Numbered from the stretch's first letter, positions 34,947 to 44,903 are shown. The stretch: DNA of 64,000 nt from Rhizobium sp. Root483D2 (GCF_001426685.1 NZ_LMFB01000039.1:1-64000); one strand, 5' to 3'. Program-made: numbers and translations. The notes: generated by a model from the letters alone, not told the origin.

Positions 34947-35139
34947 GTTGCTGCCGTTCCTTCATTTTCAATGTGTGTTTGTCTGATGCTTGGTCTGTTC
35001 CTTTTATGGCCCGGTGCAATCGTTTCGCCGCCGCCTTGGCCAGATCGTTGCGGTGACGATCGGCGGCGGGGCTGTCTATCGAGCGGGCATCATCTGTCTC
35101 GGCCGGGATGGCTTCAGGCGGCGTTTCGCGTGTCGTCAT
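34933..35139 (-). CDS. small hydrophilic stress-type protein of unknown function
   Basis: The protein has 68 residues and is highly polar (TTRETPPEAIPAETDDARS, then AKAAAKRLHRAIKGTD). An excellent AAAAAGGAGGTC site precedes the ATG at 35139, so I reject the longer frame to 35190. It follows the oxidoreductase-DUF2934 fusion by 20 bp and overlaps the next small gene by 14 bp, which indicates one operon. Confidence 0.65.
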   Translation of the reverse strand: MTTRETPPEAIPAETDDARSIDSPAADRHRNDLAKAAAKRLHRAIKGTDQASDKHTLKMKERQQHGNR

Positions 35140-35159
35140 TGTCGACCTCCTTTTTGCGG

Positions 35160-36488
35160 TTACCCCAATCGACCCCAGGCGGGGTTCCATTCGACGCCTT
35201 CGACAAGCTCGACGAAGACAGGGTCGCTGCTATCGGCCTTGTGAGAATCTGCCAGTTTGAAGGCCGCATCCGGCTCCATTTCCTCGCCGGGAAAGATCGT
35301 ATCGTCCGCAGCTGTGTCCGCGACCTTGCGCACGTATCCGCGAATCTGATCGCCGGAATGATAGAATTTGATCACTAGCGACCCAGCAGGCGCGACACCG
35401 GTAGAGTATCGCCGATAGTCAGGGCGTTCCTCTGGCGCGTCGAGATCACCGGCTCTATACCAATGCGCGAGGTCCTGACCCTCCGGTCGCCCTTCGTCTT
35501 CCCAGATTTGGTATGCCCGCAATCTCCGTGCCTCGTCGTCAATCACGGTTCTTGCCTGCTGCTCGACGACCGTCAGGACGACTTTGCCGCGGATGTGCTT
35601 TTCCCCAAGGGCAGACTGTGCTTCTGCGGCTTGACGAAGCTCAAAAGTGCTGGCAACGACGACTTTCACCTTGCCCTCATCGATCAACGCCGCGATCTCC
35701 TGCAACTGGGATCCATTCGGCTGAGCCGTGTATCGTCCCGCCCGAATCTTCAGTTTTTTGGAGCGTGCCTTGTCCGGCTCCTCGAGTGTCGAGATTAGCG
35801 CTCCTCCCGGTTTGACGACACCAAAGCTACGGTCCTGTGTCTCGCCGCCGATCAGGTCGAACACCAGGTCTACGGGCTCGACAAGCTCTTCAAATTTCTC
35901 AGCTTTGTAATCGATCACCTGGTCGGCGCCGAGATCAGTCACGAAATCCTTGTCGGACGAGGACACGGTCGTTGCCACCCATGCGCCCTTCGCCTTGGCG
36001 AACTGAATGGCGAAATGGCCGACACCGCCCGCACCACCATGAATAAGGACGCGTTGGCCAGATCGAAGCCCACCATGATCGAACAGGCCCTGCCAGGCGG
36101 TGATGCCGGCCAAGGGTACGGCGGCGGCGCCCACTGCATCGAGCGATTGCGGCTTTGCAGCCACCTCGTCAGCCCGTGCCAATACAAATTCCTCGTAGCC
36201 TCCATGCTCCGGCGACAGGAACGCAAAGACCTCGTCGCCGACCGGGAAGCTGGCAACGTCGGAACCGGTGGCAGCAATTTCGCCGCTGACATCGCGGCCG
36301 AGCACATAGGGAAGATCCTTGTCGGTAACGACCGGATATTTTCCCTCGCGTATCTTCGCGTCGACCGGATTGACGCTTGCAGCAAAGACTTTGATGAGAA
36401 CTTCATTGGCGGCAGGTGTTGGCCGATCGATTTCCTCGATTGCCATGACTTCCGGACCGCCGAAGCGATGGATACGGACAGCTTGCAT
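35160..36488 (-). CDS. zeta-crystallin-like NADPH oxidoreductase fused to DUF2934 and an extra C-terminal domain
   Basis: The protein has 442 residues. Residues 1-310 are a medium-chain, zinc-free quinone-oxidoreductase-like enzyme with nucleotide loop IHGGAGGVGHFAIQFAK near residue 150. Residues about 315-350 match the DUF2934 pattern (RLRAYQIWEDEGRPEGQDLAHWYRA). The last ~90 residues (SLVIKFYHSGDQIRGYVRKVAD to the end) resemble nothing I know. Normal family length is about 310-330, so the tail is a true extension. The reading frame is continuous. It heads an operon of small stress proteins. Confidence 0.88.
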   Translation of the reverse strand: MQAVRIHRFGGPEVMAIEEIDRPTPAANEVLIKVFAASVNPVDAKIREGKYPVVTDKDLPYVLGRDVSGEIAATGSDVASFPVGDEVFAFLSPEHGGYEEFVLARADEVAAKPQSLDAVGAAAVPLAGITAWQGLFDHGGLRSGQRVLIHGGAGGVGHFAIQFAKAKGAWVATTVSSSDKDFVTDLGADQVIDYKAEKFEELVEPVDLVFDLIGGETQDRSFGVVKPGGALISTLEEPDKARSKKLKIRAGRYTAQPNGSQLQEIAALIDEGKVKVVVASTFELRQAAEAQSALGEKHIRGKVVLTVVEQQARTVIDDEARRLRAYQIWEDEGRPEGQDLAHWYRAGDLDAPEERPDYRRYSTGVAPAGSLVIKFYHSGDQIRGYVRKVADTAADDTIFPGEEMEPDAAFKLADSHKADSSDPVFVELVEGVEWNPAWGRLG

Positions 36489-36606
36489 AATCGGTCTCCT
36501 TTAAGCTCGAGAGTAAGTTTTGAAACGAACCGCCAGGCAATGCGCCGATTCATCTGTCGGCGGATCGCTTGGCGGTAGCCGGGCTGTTGGCGATGCCGCC
36601 CGATGA

Positions 36607-36903
36607 TCAGTGTTTCGGCTGCTTGTCAAAATCGTTGCGCAACTCGTCCTTGGCCCTGTCGAGCGTCGCCAATCTCGATTTCGACAGCTGCTTGCCAGCG
36701 CGATTGATGTAGAAATTCAGCATCGACATGGCGGACTGGAAAGGGCTGGCTTTGCGACGGTCGCTATGTTCGGCCGAGGCCTTCAGCGAGTCGGCGATCT
36801 TCTTGGCGCTACGCTGTTTGAAGACGCCGTCTTTCAGGTCCATTGCATCGCTGTTGTCAGTCACATCCTGCGACCATTTCTGTTTGGATTTCTTCTTCGG
36901 CAT
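36607..36903 (-). CDS. DUF3175 domain protein
   Basis: This 98-residue protein shows the DUF3175 pattern: KWSQDVTDNSDAMDLKDGVF, then AEHSDRRKASPFQSAMSMLNFYINRAGKQL. It is small, basic and soluble, and of unknown function. GGAGGAAC precedes the ATG. It lies between the KGG-like gene and the oxidoreductase fusion in the same direction. Such genes are commonly found in general-stress regulons. Confidence 0.85.
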   Translation of the reverse strand: MPKKKSKQKWSQDVTDNSDAMDLKDGVFKQRSAKKIADSLKASAEHSDRRKASPFQSAMSMLNFYINRAGKQLSKSRLATLDRAKDELRNDFDKQPKH

Positions 36904-36954
36904 GAACGTTCCTCCATAGAAGAAACGGCGCCACTGTCGTGTCGCCGTGTCCTA

Positions 36955-37269
36955 TCAATGATGTGCATGCTGCTCGTTCCGCTTGCGCGTGGCTGCAGCT
37001 TTCTTGGCGGATGCCGAGCGCTCTTCCTTGGTGCGTGACGCGGCAGCTGCGCCGCCCTTATGTCCGCCCTTTTCGGAAGAGGCGTGGTTTTCGGCATGGC
37101 CCCGGCCGGACCCTGACTTCTTGCCACCACCGCTTTCTTTGTTGACGGTGGGCCAGGCACGGCGTTCGGCTTCCTTCTCGGAAACACCACGGTCCTCGTA
37201 GCCTTCCTCGATATGCTCGGCCTTGCGCTTCTGCTTGTCGGTATATGCGGATTTGTCGCCCTGCGGCAT
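36955..37269 (-). CDS. KGG/plasmid-stabilisation-annotated basic stress protein
   Basis: This 104-residue, very basic, low-complexity protein opens GDKSAYTDKQKRKAEHIEEGY, then WPTVNKESGGGKKSGSG. The tail is rich in K, A and S (RTKEERSASAKKAAATRKR). Relatives are annotated as plasmid stabilisation proteins without proof; histone-like or stress roles are also suggested. AGAGGAGATG precedes the ATG. The full-consensus EcfG promoter at 37304-37328 lies directly upstream. Confidence 0.8.
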   Translation of the reverse strand: MPQGDKSAYTDKQKRKAEHIEEGYEDRGVSEKEAERRAWPTVNKESGGGKKSGSGRGHAENHASSEKGGHKGGAAAASRTKEERSASAKKAAATRKRNEQHAHH

Positions 37270-37303
37270 GGAACATCTCCTCTTGCTTCGATGAAGAAAA
37301 GAA

Positions 37304-37328
37304 AACGATGTCTCATCGTCAAAGTTCC
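37304..37328 (-). promoter_or_regulatory. EcfG (RpoE2)-type promoter of the KGG-like gene
   Basis: Read on the minus strand, GGAAC (37328-37324) and CGTT (37307-37304) are separated by exactly 16 bases and followed by further T. This matches the alphaproteobacterial general-stress consensus completely. Transcription would start about 30 bp ahead of the ATG at 37269. Confidence 0.65.
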
Positions 37329-37450
37329 GCGACGAGCGCTGACACGTCGGTAGAGATAAACCGCGTTAGGCGCGTCCCGGCATCATTCATCAAGAACAAC
37401 TAGATCCGGCTGTCAGCCGTCCGCAGATCGTTTCAGGACGCTTAGCGCAT

Positions 37451-40400
37451 TCAGGACTTGATGAACTCCTGAACGCGTTTCGCAAATGCGTTCATCTCGA
37501 ACGGCTTGGTGACGATCTGCATGCCGGGATCGAGGTGACCGTTGCTGAGGACCGCCGTTTCGGCGTAGCCAGTTACGAACATCACCTTGAGGTCGGGTCG
37601 AATTTCGCGTGCTGCGTCCGCGACCTGCCGTCCGTTCATGCCGTTCGGCAAGCCGACGTCCGTGATCAGTAGATCGATCTTTGCCTCCGATCTGAGAACC
37701 TTGAGACCGTCAGGACCGTCGCCTGCTTCCAGCGTGCGGTAGCCAAGGTCCTCGAGCACTTCGACGACGAGCATACGAACGAGTGCCTCGTCGTCGATCA
37801 CAAGTACCGTTGCGCTGCCTTTGGCCGCTGGATCGGCGTTTTCCACCTCAACATTAGCGGGAGCAGCTTCGGCGATAGCATGACGTGGAAGAAAGACAGT
37901 GACGGTCGTCCCTTGCCCGACCGCTGAATGAATTCTGACGTGGCCGCCCGACTGGTTGACAAACCCGTGGATCATAGACAGGCCCAACCCCGTGCCAAGA
38001 CCTATCGGCTTTGTCGTGTAGAAAGGTTCAAATGCGCGCTTCACCACCTCTGGTGTCATACCGACTCCGTTGTCGGACACCGCCAGTGACACGTAATCTC
38101 CGGCAGGTATCTCCCGTAGGCTCCCGGCGGCCCGGTCGATTGTCCGGTTGCCCGTCTCGATGGAAATGGTCCCTCCGTCCGGCATTGCGTCGCGGGCATT
38201 GATGCAGAGGTTGAGAAGTACGTTTTCGAGCTGGTTCGGATCGACCAGCGTGGACCAAAGGCCATCGGTGAAATGGATTTCGACGGCGGTTTCAGGCCCA
38301 ACCGTCCGGCGGACTAGGTCTTCCAAGTTGGCCACGAGCCTGTCCACATCGGTGGGCTTTGGTTCAAGGGTCTGTCGCCGTGAAAAGGCCAGCAGGCGAT
38401 GGGTGAGCGCGGCGGCCCTCTTAGCGGCACCCTGCGCACCCGTCATGTAGCGGTCGAGTTCATCGAAACGACCTTGCTCTATACGGGTCTGCATCAGGTC
38501 GAGGGAACCGGAGATACCGGCCAGCAGGTTGTTAAAGTCGTGGGCCAGGCCGCCAGTGAGCTGTCCGACCGCCTCCATCTTCTGGCTTTGCCGGAGCGCT
38601 TCCTGAGCTTGCTCCAACTCCGCTTCGCGGGCTTTCACGTGACTGAGATCACGGCCGACGGCGATGAAGTTGAAGCCATCCTGTTCTGGGGCGACTGTCC
38701 ATTCGATGTGCTTCCAGCCGCCGTCGCTGGTGGCAATGCGGTTCTCGAAGCGCGTCGGCTGGCGGGTCTCAGCCATTCGGCCGATCGCCTCGATCGTAGG
38801 AGGCTCATCGTCGGGATGCATGAACGTTGCGTAACCGCGCGATAGCAACTCGCGCTCGCTCCAGCCCAGTACCTGTGTCCATGCAGGACTGACCGCCGAC
38901 ATCATCCCGCTGTAGTCGGCTCGGGCCAGCATGTCCTGGGACAGGTGCCACAACCGATCACGCTCGGCGGAGCGCGCCTCGACCTGTGCCGCCAAAGTTT
39001 CGTTCAGTTCCCGTAGGCGCGCTTCGCTTTCACGCAACGCATGTTCACCACGCGCGCGCTCCACGGCGATCCGCGTACGCTCTGCGAACTCTTTGATCAG
39101 GGCGAGGTCGCCTTCGGTCCAGTTGCGCTTTTCACCGTGGTTGACGAAGAAGACGGCGACGAGCCTTCCCTGTTCCAGGACCGGGGCATTCACGAAGGCC
39201 CGGGTGCTTTTACCTTCCAATGCCTCAGCCGCCGGGCCAGCCGTCCTTGCATCGGTGCGCACATCTTCTACGACGGTGAATTCGCCACGCTTCAGACTGT
39301 CGATGAAGGAACCGTAGTTACGCAAGGACAGCGTGCCCGCAAGTGTCTGGACTCCCGGCGCAGTCCAATCCCGGTCCGTGTGGAGCGTCTCAGCATCATG
39401 ATCAATCGCGGCATATCCCACCCGGGTGCTGCCGATGGTTCGACCGAGGACCTCGGCGGCGGCATAGGCGATGTCGGCTGGCTCCTCTAGGTCGCGGGTG
39501 GCCTGGGTCAACTCGACGAGCGCACCACGGCGAATTTCCGCGGTCTTCCGTGCGGTGATTTCGAGCGCTGTTCCAGCGACCCGTAAACAGCGCCCGGACG
39601 CGTCGAAAGCGCCGCGTCCTTTTGCGGCCACCCAGCGCTCGACACCGTCTTCCTTGCCGATCGTGCGGTACTCGATATCGTATACGGCTCGTTGCGCTGG
39701 ATCGGCCGCGGCAAGGAACGCCGCCGTGGTAACCTCACGGTCATCAGGATGAAGGCCGTTATAGAAGTCGTCCATACTGACGGGCACATCTGCGGAAATG
39801 CCGAACATCGCTTTGGTGCGGGCAGGCCAGATCAGCCTGTCGTTGACCAGATCGACATCCCAGAGGCCGACATCGGCGTTGTCTACGGCAAGGCGCAGGC
39901 GCTCCTCGCTGGTCGCCAGCGCGGCTTGTTCTTCGGTCAACTGGCGTTCAAGGATGACGCGGGTGGTCGTCTCGGGGGTGATGTTGAGGACTGCGGCCAC
40001 ACTTCCGTCCTCGTCGCGCAGGGCCGAAAGCGAATAGTTGAACCATGCCGTTTCCGTCCCGCCGCCTTCGAGCCGCGCCATGACAAACGGAGCATCCTCG
40101 AAATAGACCGGGTCGCCTCCGGCACGGACACTCTCAAATTGAGGTCGAAGCTCATCCCAAATCTCTGCCCAGACAACGGAGCCTGGTTGACCGAGGGAAA
40201 AAGGATGTTTCGCGGCGAGGATGCGGCGGTATGGGTCGTTATAGACGAGACAGAAATGGGGACCCGACCATAAGCAGATCGGAAACGGTGAATCGAAGAT
40301 GGACCGCGACATTGTCCGGAGCGCCGGCGACCAGCTTGTGGTCGGACCGAGCGGGGTCGTGGCCCAGTCCAGACTTCTTGCTAACGCACGTACTTCGCCA

Positions 40401-40477
40401 GGACCTGCAAAAAGCGACGTTGCGTCGAAAGTTGCTTCCCTCCCCGAATTCTCCGTAATCTCGCCCGTCACGTCCAA
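37451..40477 (-). CDS. hybrid sensor histidine kinase with PAS, GAF and receiver domains
   Basis: The protein has 1008 residues. Domain order is an N-terminal sensor ([20 protein letters not shown]), PAS (about 185-310), GAF (about 320-475), a coiled linker, PAS (about 510-620), HisKA with [14 protein letters not shown], HATPase with [16 protein letters not shown] and GTGLGLSM, and a C-terminal receiver with [12 protein letters not shown] and TKPFEM. All catalytic motifs look intact and there is no membrane helix. The start is a TTG at 40477 or GTG at 40471, both near GAGGG. The signal is unknown. Confidence 0.92.
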   Translation of the reverse strand: MDVTGEITENSGREATFDATSLFAGPGEVRALARSLDWATTPLGPTTSWSPALRTMSRSIFDSPFPICLWSGPHFCLVYNDPYRRILAAKHPFSLGQPGSVVWAEIWDELRPQFESVRAGGDPVYFEDAPFVMARLEGGGTETAWFNYSLSALRDEDGSVAAVLNITPETTTRVILERQLTEEQAALATSEERLRLAVDNADVGLWDVDLVNDRLIWPARTKAMFGISADVPVSMDDFYNGLHPDDREVTTAAFLAAADPAQRAVYDIEYRTIGKEDGVERWVAAKGRGAFDASGRCLRVAGTALEITARKTAEIRRGALVELTQATRDLEEPADIAYAAAEVLGRTIGSTRVGYAAIDHDAETLHTDRDWTAPGVQTLAGTLSLRNYGSFIDSLKRGEFTVVEDVRTDARTAGPAAEALEGKSTRAFVNAPVLEQGRLVAVFFVNHGEKRNWTEGDLALIKEFAERTRIAVERARGEHALRESEARLRELNETLAAQVEARSAERDRLWHLSQDMLARADYSGMMSAVSPAWTQVLGWSERELLSRGYATFMHPDDEPPTIEAIGRMAETRQPTRFENRIATSDGGWKHIEWTVAPEQDGFNFIAVGRDLSHVKAREAELEQAQEALRQSQKMEAVGQLTGGLAHDFNNLLAGISGSLDLMQTRIEQGRFDELDRYMTGAQGAAKRAAALTHRLLAFSRRQTLEPKPTDVDRLVANLEDLVRRTVGPETAVEIHFTDGLWSTLVDPNQLENVLLNLCINARDAMPDGGTISIETGNRTIDRAAGSLREIPAGDYVSLAVSDNGVGMTPEVVKRAFEPFYTTKPIGLGTGLGLSMIHGFVNQSGGHVRIHSAVGQGTTVTVFLPRHAIAEAAPANVEVENADPAAKGSATVLVIDDEALVRMLVVEVLEDLGYRTLEAGDGPDGLKVLRSEAKIDLLITDVGLPNGMNGRQVADAAREIRPDLKVMFVTGYAETAVLSNGHLDPGMQIVTKPFEMNAFAKRVQEFIKS

Positions 40478-40600
40478 CCCTCACCGCGTTCTTACCGATA
40501 TATAGAGCATCCCGTGGCCCAGAAAAGTCATTCGGAACTGAGTTCACGCGGGAATTGCTCAGCAGTTTCAGGGGGCAAGAGACCTTTCGTACCCGCAAGA

Positions 40601-40945
40601 CTAACTACTTGGTCTTCTCAGTCGAGGCCCCTTTCTCCAGTAGTGGTCGATGATGTGCTGTCCGTTGCGGACGATCTTCGCTCCGATCTCGGGATCGCCG
40701 CCCTCCAGCGTCTCTGGGTTGCCGCCGCAGAGCCGTACGAAGAGGACCTGCTGTGTTGCGAAAGTAAAGTAATCCTTGCTCGTAGGCTCGAATTCCAGCC
40801 CGGCTTCCCGGAACCTGTCGGCCACTTCAGCTGTCGCGTCGTCGATAGCCTTGTCGACCTTGTCTAGCATCGCGCGCTCCGCTGCCTCCCTGATTTCCAT
40901 GTACTGGCGCTGTTCGGGTGTCGGGATGGGGCAGCTCTTCGTCAT
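40601..40945 (-). CDS. hypothetical protein
   Basis: This 114-residue soluble, mostly helical protein opens TKSCPIPTPEQRQYMEIREAAER and contains FATQQVLFVRLCGGNPETLEGG. A good AAGGAGAC site supports the ATG at 40945 over the longer frame to 40990. I do not recognise a domain. It is divergent from the cupin gene at 41020 and lies upstream of the hybrid kinase on the same strand. Confidence 0.7.
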   Translation of the reverse strand: MTKSCPIPTPEQRQYMEIREAAERAMLDKVDKAIDDATAEVADRFREAGLEFEPTSKDYFTFATQQVLFVRLCGGNPETLEGGDPEIGAKIVRNGQHIIDHYWRKGPRLRRPSS

Positions 40946-41019
40946 CTGTGTCTCCTTAACTGTCGGCCTTGGCGATCTCGGCAACCGCACTACCTCCGGT
41001 TTGGAATAGGGAGGTAGAT

Positions 41020-41373
41020 ATGAAGGTTCAGAAATTCAGCCTGTCCGACGCGGGACTGGTCAAGTCTCCCGGCCAGAATGCCGATATCTTTGTCGGAAAT
41101 CTGGTCGACGAGCGCCACGGCGGCCCGGTCACCATAGGTTACGGCCGCTACGCGCCGGACCAGTCCCTGACCGAGACGATGGCCGTCCACGACCCCATGA
41201 TCGTCCTAGAGGGCAGGCTCTCGGTTTCCACCGGGGAAGGAACCGTGACGGCAGGACCTGGCGACATCGTCTACATGCCCAAGGGTGAGGCTGTGACGAT
41301 CACGACGGAGGGCGAGGGCGCGCTGACAGCATACGTGACCTATCCTCATTGGGCGGAGGCGCATGCAGGATGA
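41020..41373 (+). CDS. cupin-domain protein (EutQ-like)
   Basis: This 117-residue single cupin barrel has HDPMIVLEGRLSVSTGEGTVTAGPGDIVYMPKGEAVTI, the second-motif pattern of EutQ/ethanolamine-utilisation-like cupins. GGGAGGTAG precedes the ATG at 41020. Few metal-ligand histidines are present, so catalytic function is doubtful. Its stop codon overlaps the start of the next gene (ATGA), which indicates coupled translation. Confidence 0.85.
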   Translation: MKVQKFSLSDAGLVKSPGQNADIFVGNLVDERHGGPVTIGYGRYAPDQSLTETMAVHDPMIVLEGRLSVSTGEGTVTAGPGDIVYMPKGEAVTITTEGEGALTAYVTYPHWAEAHAG

Positions 41374-41972
41374 CGGGAATGGCACCTTCGCCGAAAGGCT
41401 GGGCGACGTTAGCCTGGCAGTCCGACTACGGTCAGTTCTACCTTGTGGATAGGGAGGACGAAGCTTTCGAGGCTCCCGTGGAGATCACGGTGGAGATGGA
41501 GGCACGCAGCCTGTGCGTGATGCCCAGGGGTCTCGTGATCTACACCCAGTCCAGCCTTCAGCAACATATCAGGATCGCTATCTACGACAGCGAACCGGAG
41601 CATCCGGTAACCGAGCCCATGAGCGGCAATCTTTGGACCCGAATAGAGCAGACACAAGCCTCGTTCCCTTCGGGGTCGTTCGGGATATCTAGCCCCTCGT
41701 TGCCCGATCCGTTACCGTACGGCCCGATCTTCCTCGTGGGTAGCGTCGACTGCGTGATCCAGATCAACTGGATGGAATTCCAGGGCGGAAGGGATGACAG
41801 CGTCCCGGTCGATCCGGACATCATCGATATTGCGATCTGGCCAGCCGTTGCACATGACAACGCAGTGGAAGAACTGGGCGCGGAACTGAAGTACCCCCTC
41901 GAAACGGCTCTCGCCGACGAGACCGTTGACGGATCGATGACCCTGCGAGCCGATCCGGTGCGGCAAGACTAA
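41370..41972 (+). CDS. hypothetical protein coupled to the cupin gene
   Basis: This 200-residue soluble protein is rich in acidic residues and beta-prone segments, for example YGQFYLVDREDEAFEAPVEI, then WMEFQGGRDDSVPVDPDIID. It starts at the ATG overlapping the cupin stop; a second ATG follows at 41379. No family is recognised. The tight coupling suggests that the two products work together or interact. Confidence 0.75.
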   Translation: MTGMAPSPKGWATLAWQSDYGQFYLVDREDEAFEAPVEITVEMEARSLCVMPRGLVIYTQSSLQQHIRIAIYDSEPEHPVTEPMSGNLWTRIEQTQASFPSGSFGISSPSLPDPLPYGPIFLVGSVDCVIQINWMEFQGGRDDSVPVDPDIIDIAIWPAVAHDNAVEELGAELKYPLETALADETVDGSMTLRADPVRQD

Positions 41973-42230
41973 TTCAGTTGGCGCGAAGCGCTACGCCGAC
42001 GTTAAAGGCGGCGTTCCCACTGCTCACGAAACTAGCCGACGAGCCAGGTAAGGACGTAGGTCGCACCGACGAGGTTTGTTACAGGGGAAAGGCAAAGCCG
42101 AACCGCTGTCTCTTCTGTAAGCCGTCTGCGGTTGCGGCCAAACATCTGGACATCACCGACGACATCCTCGCTCTCGGATGTCATAGAGATCGCGATCTGC
42201 CCCGCACGCATTACTGAAGAATGAGGTCCT

Positions 42231-42431
42231 ATGCAGAGTTCCCATAAAAGCCTGATCTTTGCCCTGGCGATGATAGTCGGCGGTATCCTGGCCTTTTTCC
42301 TCTTCCTCTATCTCACGGGACACGATCCTGACGAGAGCCCGCTCACCCTGATCGAGTGGGTGATCGCTGGGGTCCTGATAGGACCCGGCTTCGGTTATCT
42401 GGTCAGGTGGAGGAGAGCCAAGGACCGATAG
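42231..42431 (+). CDS. small two-helix membrane protein
   Basis: This 66-residue product has hydrophobic helices at about 8-30 (IFALAMIVGGILAFFLFLYL) and 42-58 (WVIAGVLIGPGFGYLVRW), with a basic C-terminus. ATGAGGTCCT precedes the ATG. The function is unknown. The preceding 258 bp (41973-42230) hold only a doubtful TTG-initiated frame. Confidence 0.6.
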   Translation: MQSSHKSLIFALAMIVGGILAFFLFLYLTGHDPDESPLTLIEWVIAGVLIGPGFGYLVRWRRAKDR

Positions 42432-42514
42432 GACGCGTATGGCGCATGGCAATTGCTCTGGAACAGAGCTCCGATTTTGAATTGCAGTCATCACCAGCGC
42501 GTCGCCTGTATGAT

Positions 42515-43417
42515 CTAGACGAGCTCGATCAACATGTTCAGGAAGGCGCGAACCGATGGGTTGGTGCGGCGGCTTTCTGGCCAGACGGCAGTGATGTTGT
42601 GCCGGTCCACGGCAAATTCGGACAGAATGGGGATCAACTCGCCGCGTTTGATCCAGGGCGCAGCCGTAAAGCTCGTGCCCATTCCGATGCCGGCACCCGC
42701 AGTGATCGCTGCTATAACCGCTTCGCTTGCATCGACGACGACGCCGGACGAAGGCACGATCTCGATCTCCCGTTCCCCAATCCGGAAAGGCCAGCGGAAC
42801 AACTGGCCCGTGCTTTGGTAGCGCATGTTGACCGTCTCATGCGCATCAAGGTCATCGGGATGCTTCGGCAAGCCGCGCGTTGCGAGATACTCGGGCGAAG
42901 CATAGCAACCGAGCCGATGCGGCGAGAGCCGTCGTGACAAAAGGCGCGAGTCACCGAGCTCACCGATGCGGACAGCCAGATCGATACCCTCTTCGATAAG
43001 GTCGACCATTTGGTCACTCAGCCGCAAGTCGATTGTCACCTTCGGGTGCAGCTTCCGGAATGCGGCAAGCGCCGGCGCAATGACATGCAGGCCGATCGGC
43101 AGTGACGCTGCGATCCGAAGTGTGCCGGACGGCTCCGCGCGCGCCGCCTTGGCCACCTGCTCGATCTCTTCTGCATCCCGCAACAGGCGCAAGGCGCGCT
43201 CGTGCAGGTCACGCCCCTCGGCCGTCAGCGTTAGCGAGCGCGTCGTGCGCGTGAACAGCGAGATGCCGAGATGCTGCTCAAGCCGCTGGACGCTCTTGCT
43301 GATCGCCGACGGCGAAACAGACAGCGATCGGGCGGCCGCGGTGTAGCTCCCCAGAGATCCGGCTTTTGCGAACGCGATGAGACCGGTCAGCCTCTCCAAA
43401 CCCATTTGTTCCTTCAT
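42515..43417 (-). CDS. LysR family transcriptional regulator
   Basis: At 300 residues it has [42 protein letters not shown] at the N-terminus and an effector domain with [20 protein letters not shown], the AaeR/DsdC-like subgroup that usually controls a neighbouring oxidoreductase. It is divergent from the MDR gene at 43510 with a 92-bp spacer. Confidence 0.92.
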   Translation of the reverse strand: MKEQMGLERLTGLIAFAKAGSLGSYTAAARSLSVSPSAISKSVQRLEQHLGISLFTRTTRSLTLTAEGRDLHERALRLLRDAEEIEQVAKAARAEPSGTLRIAASLPIGLHVIAPALAAFRKLHPKVTIDLRLSDQMVDLIEEGIDLAVRIGELGDSRLLSRRLSPHRLGCYASPEYLATRGLPKHPDDLDAHETVNMRYQSTGQLFRWPFRIGEREIEIVPSSGVVVDASEAVIAAITAGAGIGMGTSFTAAPWIKRGELIPILSEFAVDRHNITAVWPESRRTNPSVRAFLNMLIELV

Positions 43418-43509
43418 GGCACTATTAAAGCGAATGACAGCGCAATTATCAACAGGACGACGTGGGGCTATCTTCTGATGGAAACAATGAACCTTTTAGC
43501 GAGGCTATG

Positions 43510-44526
43510 ATGACTGAGATGACGAAGGCAGTTCTGCTACACGCGTTTGGGGGCCCTGAAGTCTTGCACTACGGGAATGCGCCGCGACCTGCACCGGCGA
43601 ACGGTGAGGTCCTGGTTCGCGTTCATGCGGCAAGCCTCAATCCACCCGACCTCTATCTGCGTGATGGATATCGCGCACTGCCGCCAGAGTGGCAGCCTGA
43701 TCCTGTCTTTCCTCTCATTCTTGGCACCGATGTTTCGGGGGTGGTCGAGGCGGTCGGCGACGGTGTTTCGGAATTCAATGTCGGCGACGAGGTCTATGCG
43801 ATGGTGCGTTTTCCGGAGGACGTGATGAAAGGCAGTGGCGCCTATGCCGAGTATGTCCGCGTGCCCCTATCGGAACTGGCTATCAAGCCGACGGGCATCG
43901 ATCACATCCAGGCAGCCGGGGCGCCGATGTCCCTGCTGACAGCATGGCAGTTTCTGGTCGAACTCGGCCATGATGCGCCGAACCCGTTCCAGTCGTTTCC
44001 TCATGCGCCAATCCCGCTCGACGGCAAGACGGTTCTAGTCAACGGCGCGGGCGGTGGCGTGGGGCACCTGGCCGTGCAGGTCGCGAAGTGGAAAGGGGCG
44101 CGCGTGATCGCCGTCGCGTCAGGCAAGCATGAGGCGCTTCTGCGCAATCTGGGCGCGGACCAATTCATCGACTACACCACGACGTCGGTTGAGAAATCCG
44201 TGCAGGATATGGATCTTGTGATCGATGCCTTCGGCGGCCCGAACATGGAGCGCCTCTTGGAGGTCCTGAAGCGTGGGGGCGCGCTGTATCTCGTCAATCC
44301 TCTGGGCTTTTCGGGTCATGAGGAAGCGGCGAGACGTGGAATCACGGTGTCGTCGACACAGGTTCGTTCGAACGGTGCGCAACTGGCCGAGACCGGTCGA
44401 CTGCTCGGCAACGGCACCATTCGCGTCGTGATCGATAGCGTCTATCCGTTAGCGGAAGCGTCCGTTGCGCATCAGCGCGCGTCGCGAGGAAGTATTCAAG
44501 GAAAAATCGTGCTTTCAGTCGTTTAA
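43510..44526 (+). CDS. NADP-dependent medium-chain oxidoreductase (quinone reductase-like)
   Basis: The protein has 338 residues. The GroES-like N-domain (LHAFGGPEVLHYGNAPRPAPANGEVLVRVHAASLNPPDLYLRDG) is followed by a nucleotide-binding domain with VNGAGGGVGHLAVQVAKWKGA. It lacks zinc-binding cysteines, so it is a zeta-crystallin-like quinone or enone reductase. ATG codons at 43507, 43510 and 43519 compete; 43510 fits GCGAGG best. The adjacent LysR gene probably controls it. Confidence 0.9.
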   Translation: MTEMTKAVLLHAFGGPEVLHYGNAPRPAPANGEVLVRVHAASLNPPDLYLRDGYRALPPEWQPDPVFPLILGTDVSGVVEAVGDGVSEFNVGDEVYAMVRFPEDVMKGSGAYAEYVRVPLSELAIKPTGIDHIQAAGAPMSLLTAWQFLVELGHDAPNPFQSFPHAPIPLDGKTVLVNGAGGGVGHLAVQVAKWKGARVIAVASGKHEALLRNLGADQFIDYTTTSVEKSVQDMDLVIDAFGGPNMERLLEVLKRGGALYLVNPLGFSGHEEAARRGITVSSTQVRSNGAQLAETGRLLGNGTIRVVIDSVYPLAEASVAHQRASRGSIQGKIVLSVV

Positions 44527-44600
44527 CGACCGCGAGTCCCACCCACCAAACCCACGTTAGTCGGCCGTGGAGGGGCGGCCCGGCAGCAGAAGGAGGCGTC

Positions 44601-44903
44601 ATGCTCATAATTGCCGGACACATACACGTCGATCCCGCTGACGGGGCGCAGTTTCTCGCCGATCTAAAGGAGCTTGCGATGGCCGCTCGCAAGCGCCCCG
44701 GAAACAGCGCTTATGATATTGCCATGGAGGATCCACAGGCCGGGCTGCTGCTCATATCGGAACGATGGACAGATCAGGCAGCGCTCAGCGCTCATCTGGA
44801 TGCTGCCGAGACCGTTGCGTTCGTCAACCGTTGGCAGGTACGGATGCAGGGCGATGTCCGCAAGTTCGACGCTTCGAACGAACGCGGACTGATGGACAGT
44901 TAA
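44601..44903 (+). CDS. antibiotic biosynthesis monooxygenase (ABM) family protein
   Basis: This 100-residue ferredoxin-like ABM-fold protein has IIAGHIHVDPADGAQFLADLKELAMAARKRPGNSAYDIAMED, then LLLISERWTDQAALSAHLD. Members include quinol monooxygenases such as YgiN and haem-degrading enzymes. AAGGAGGC precedes the ATG, 74 bp after the oxidoreductase gene, so the two are probably co-transcribed for quinone turnover. It ends convergently on the P450 gene with a 4-bp overlap. Confidence 0.88.
   Translation: MLIIAGHIHVDPADGAQFLADLKELAMAARKRPGNSAYDIAMEDPQAGLLLISERWTDQAALSAHLDAAETVAFVNRWQVRMQGDVRKFDASNERGLMDS

Noticed and set aside
41978-42217. TTG-initiated 79-codon frame after the cupin pair
   Set aside because: No ribosome site, and the composition is not convincing despite a CxxC motif.
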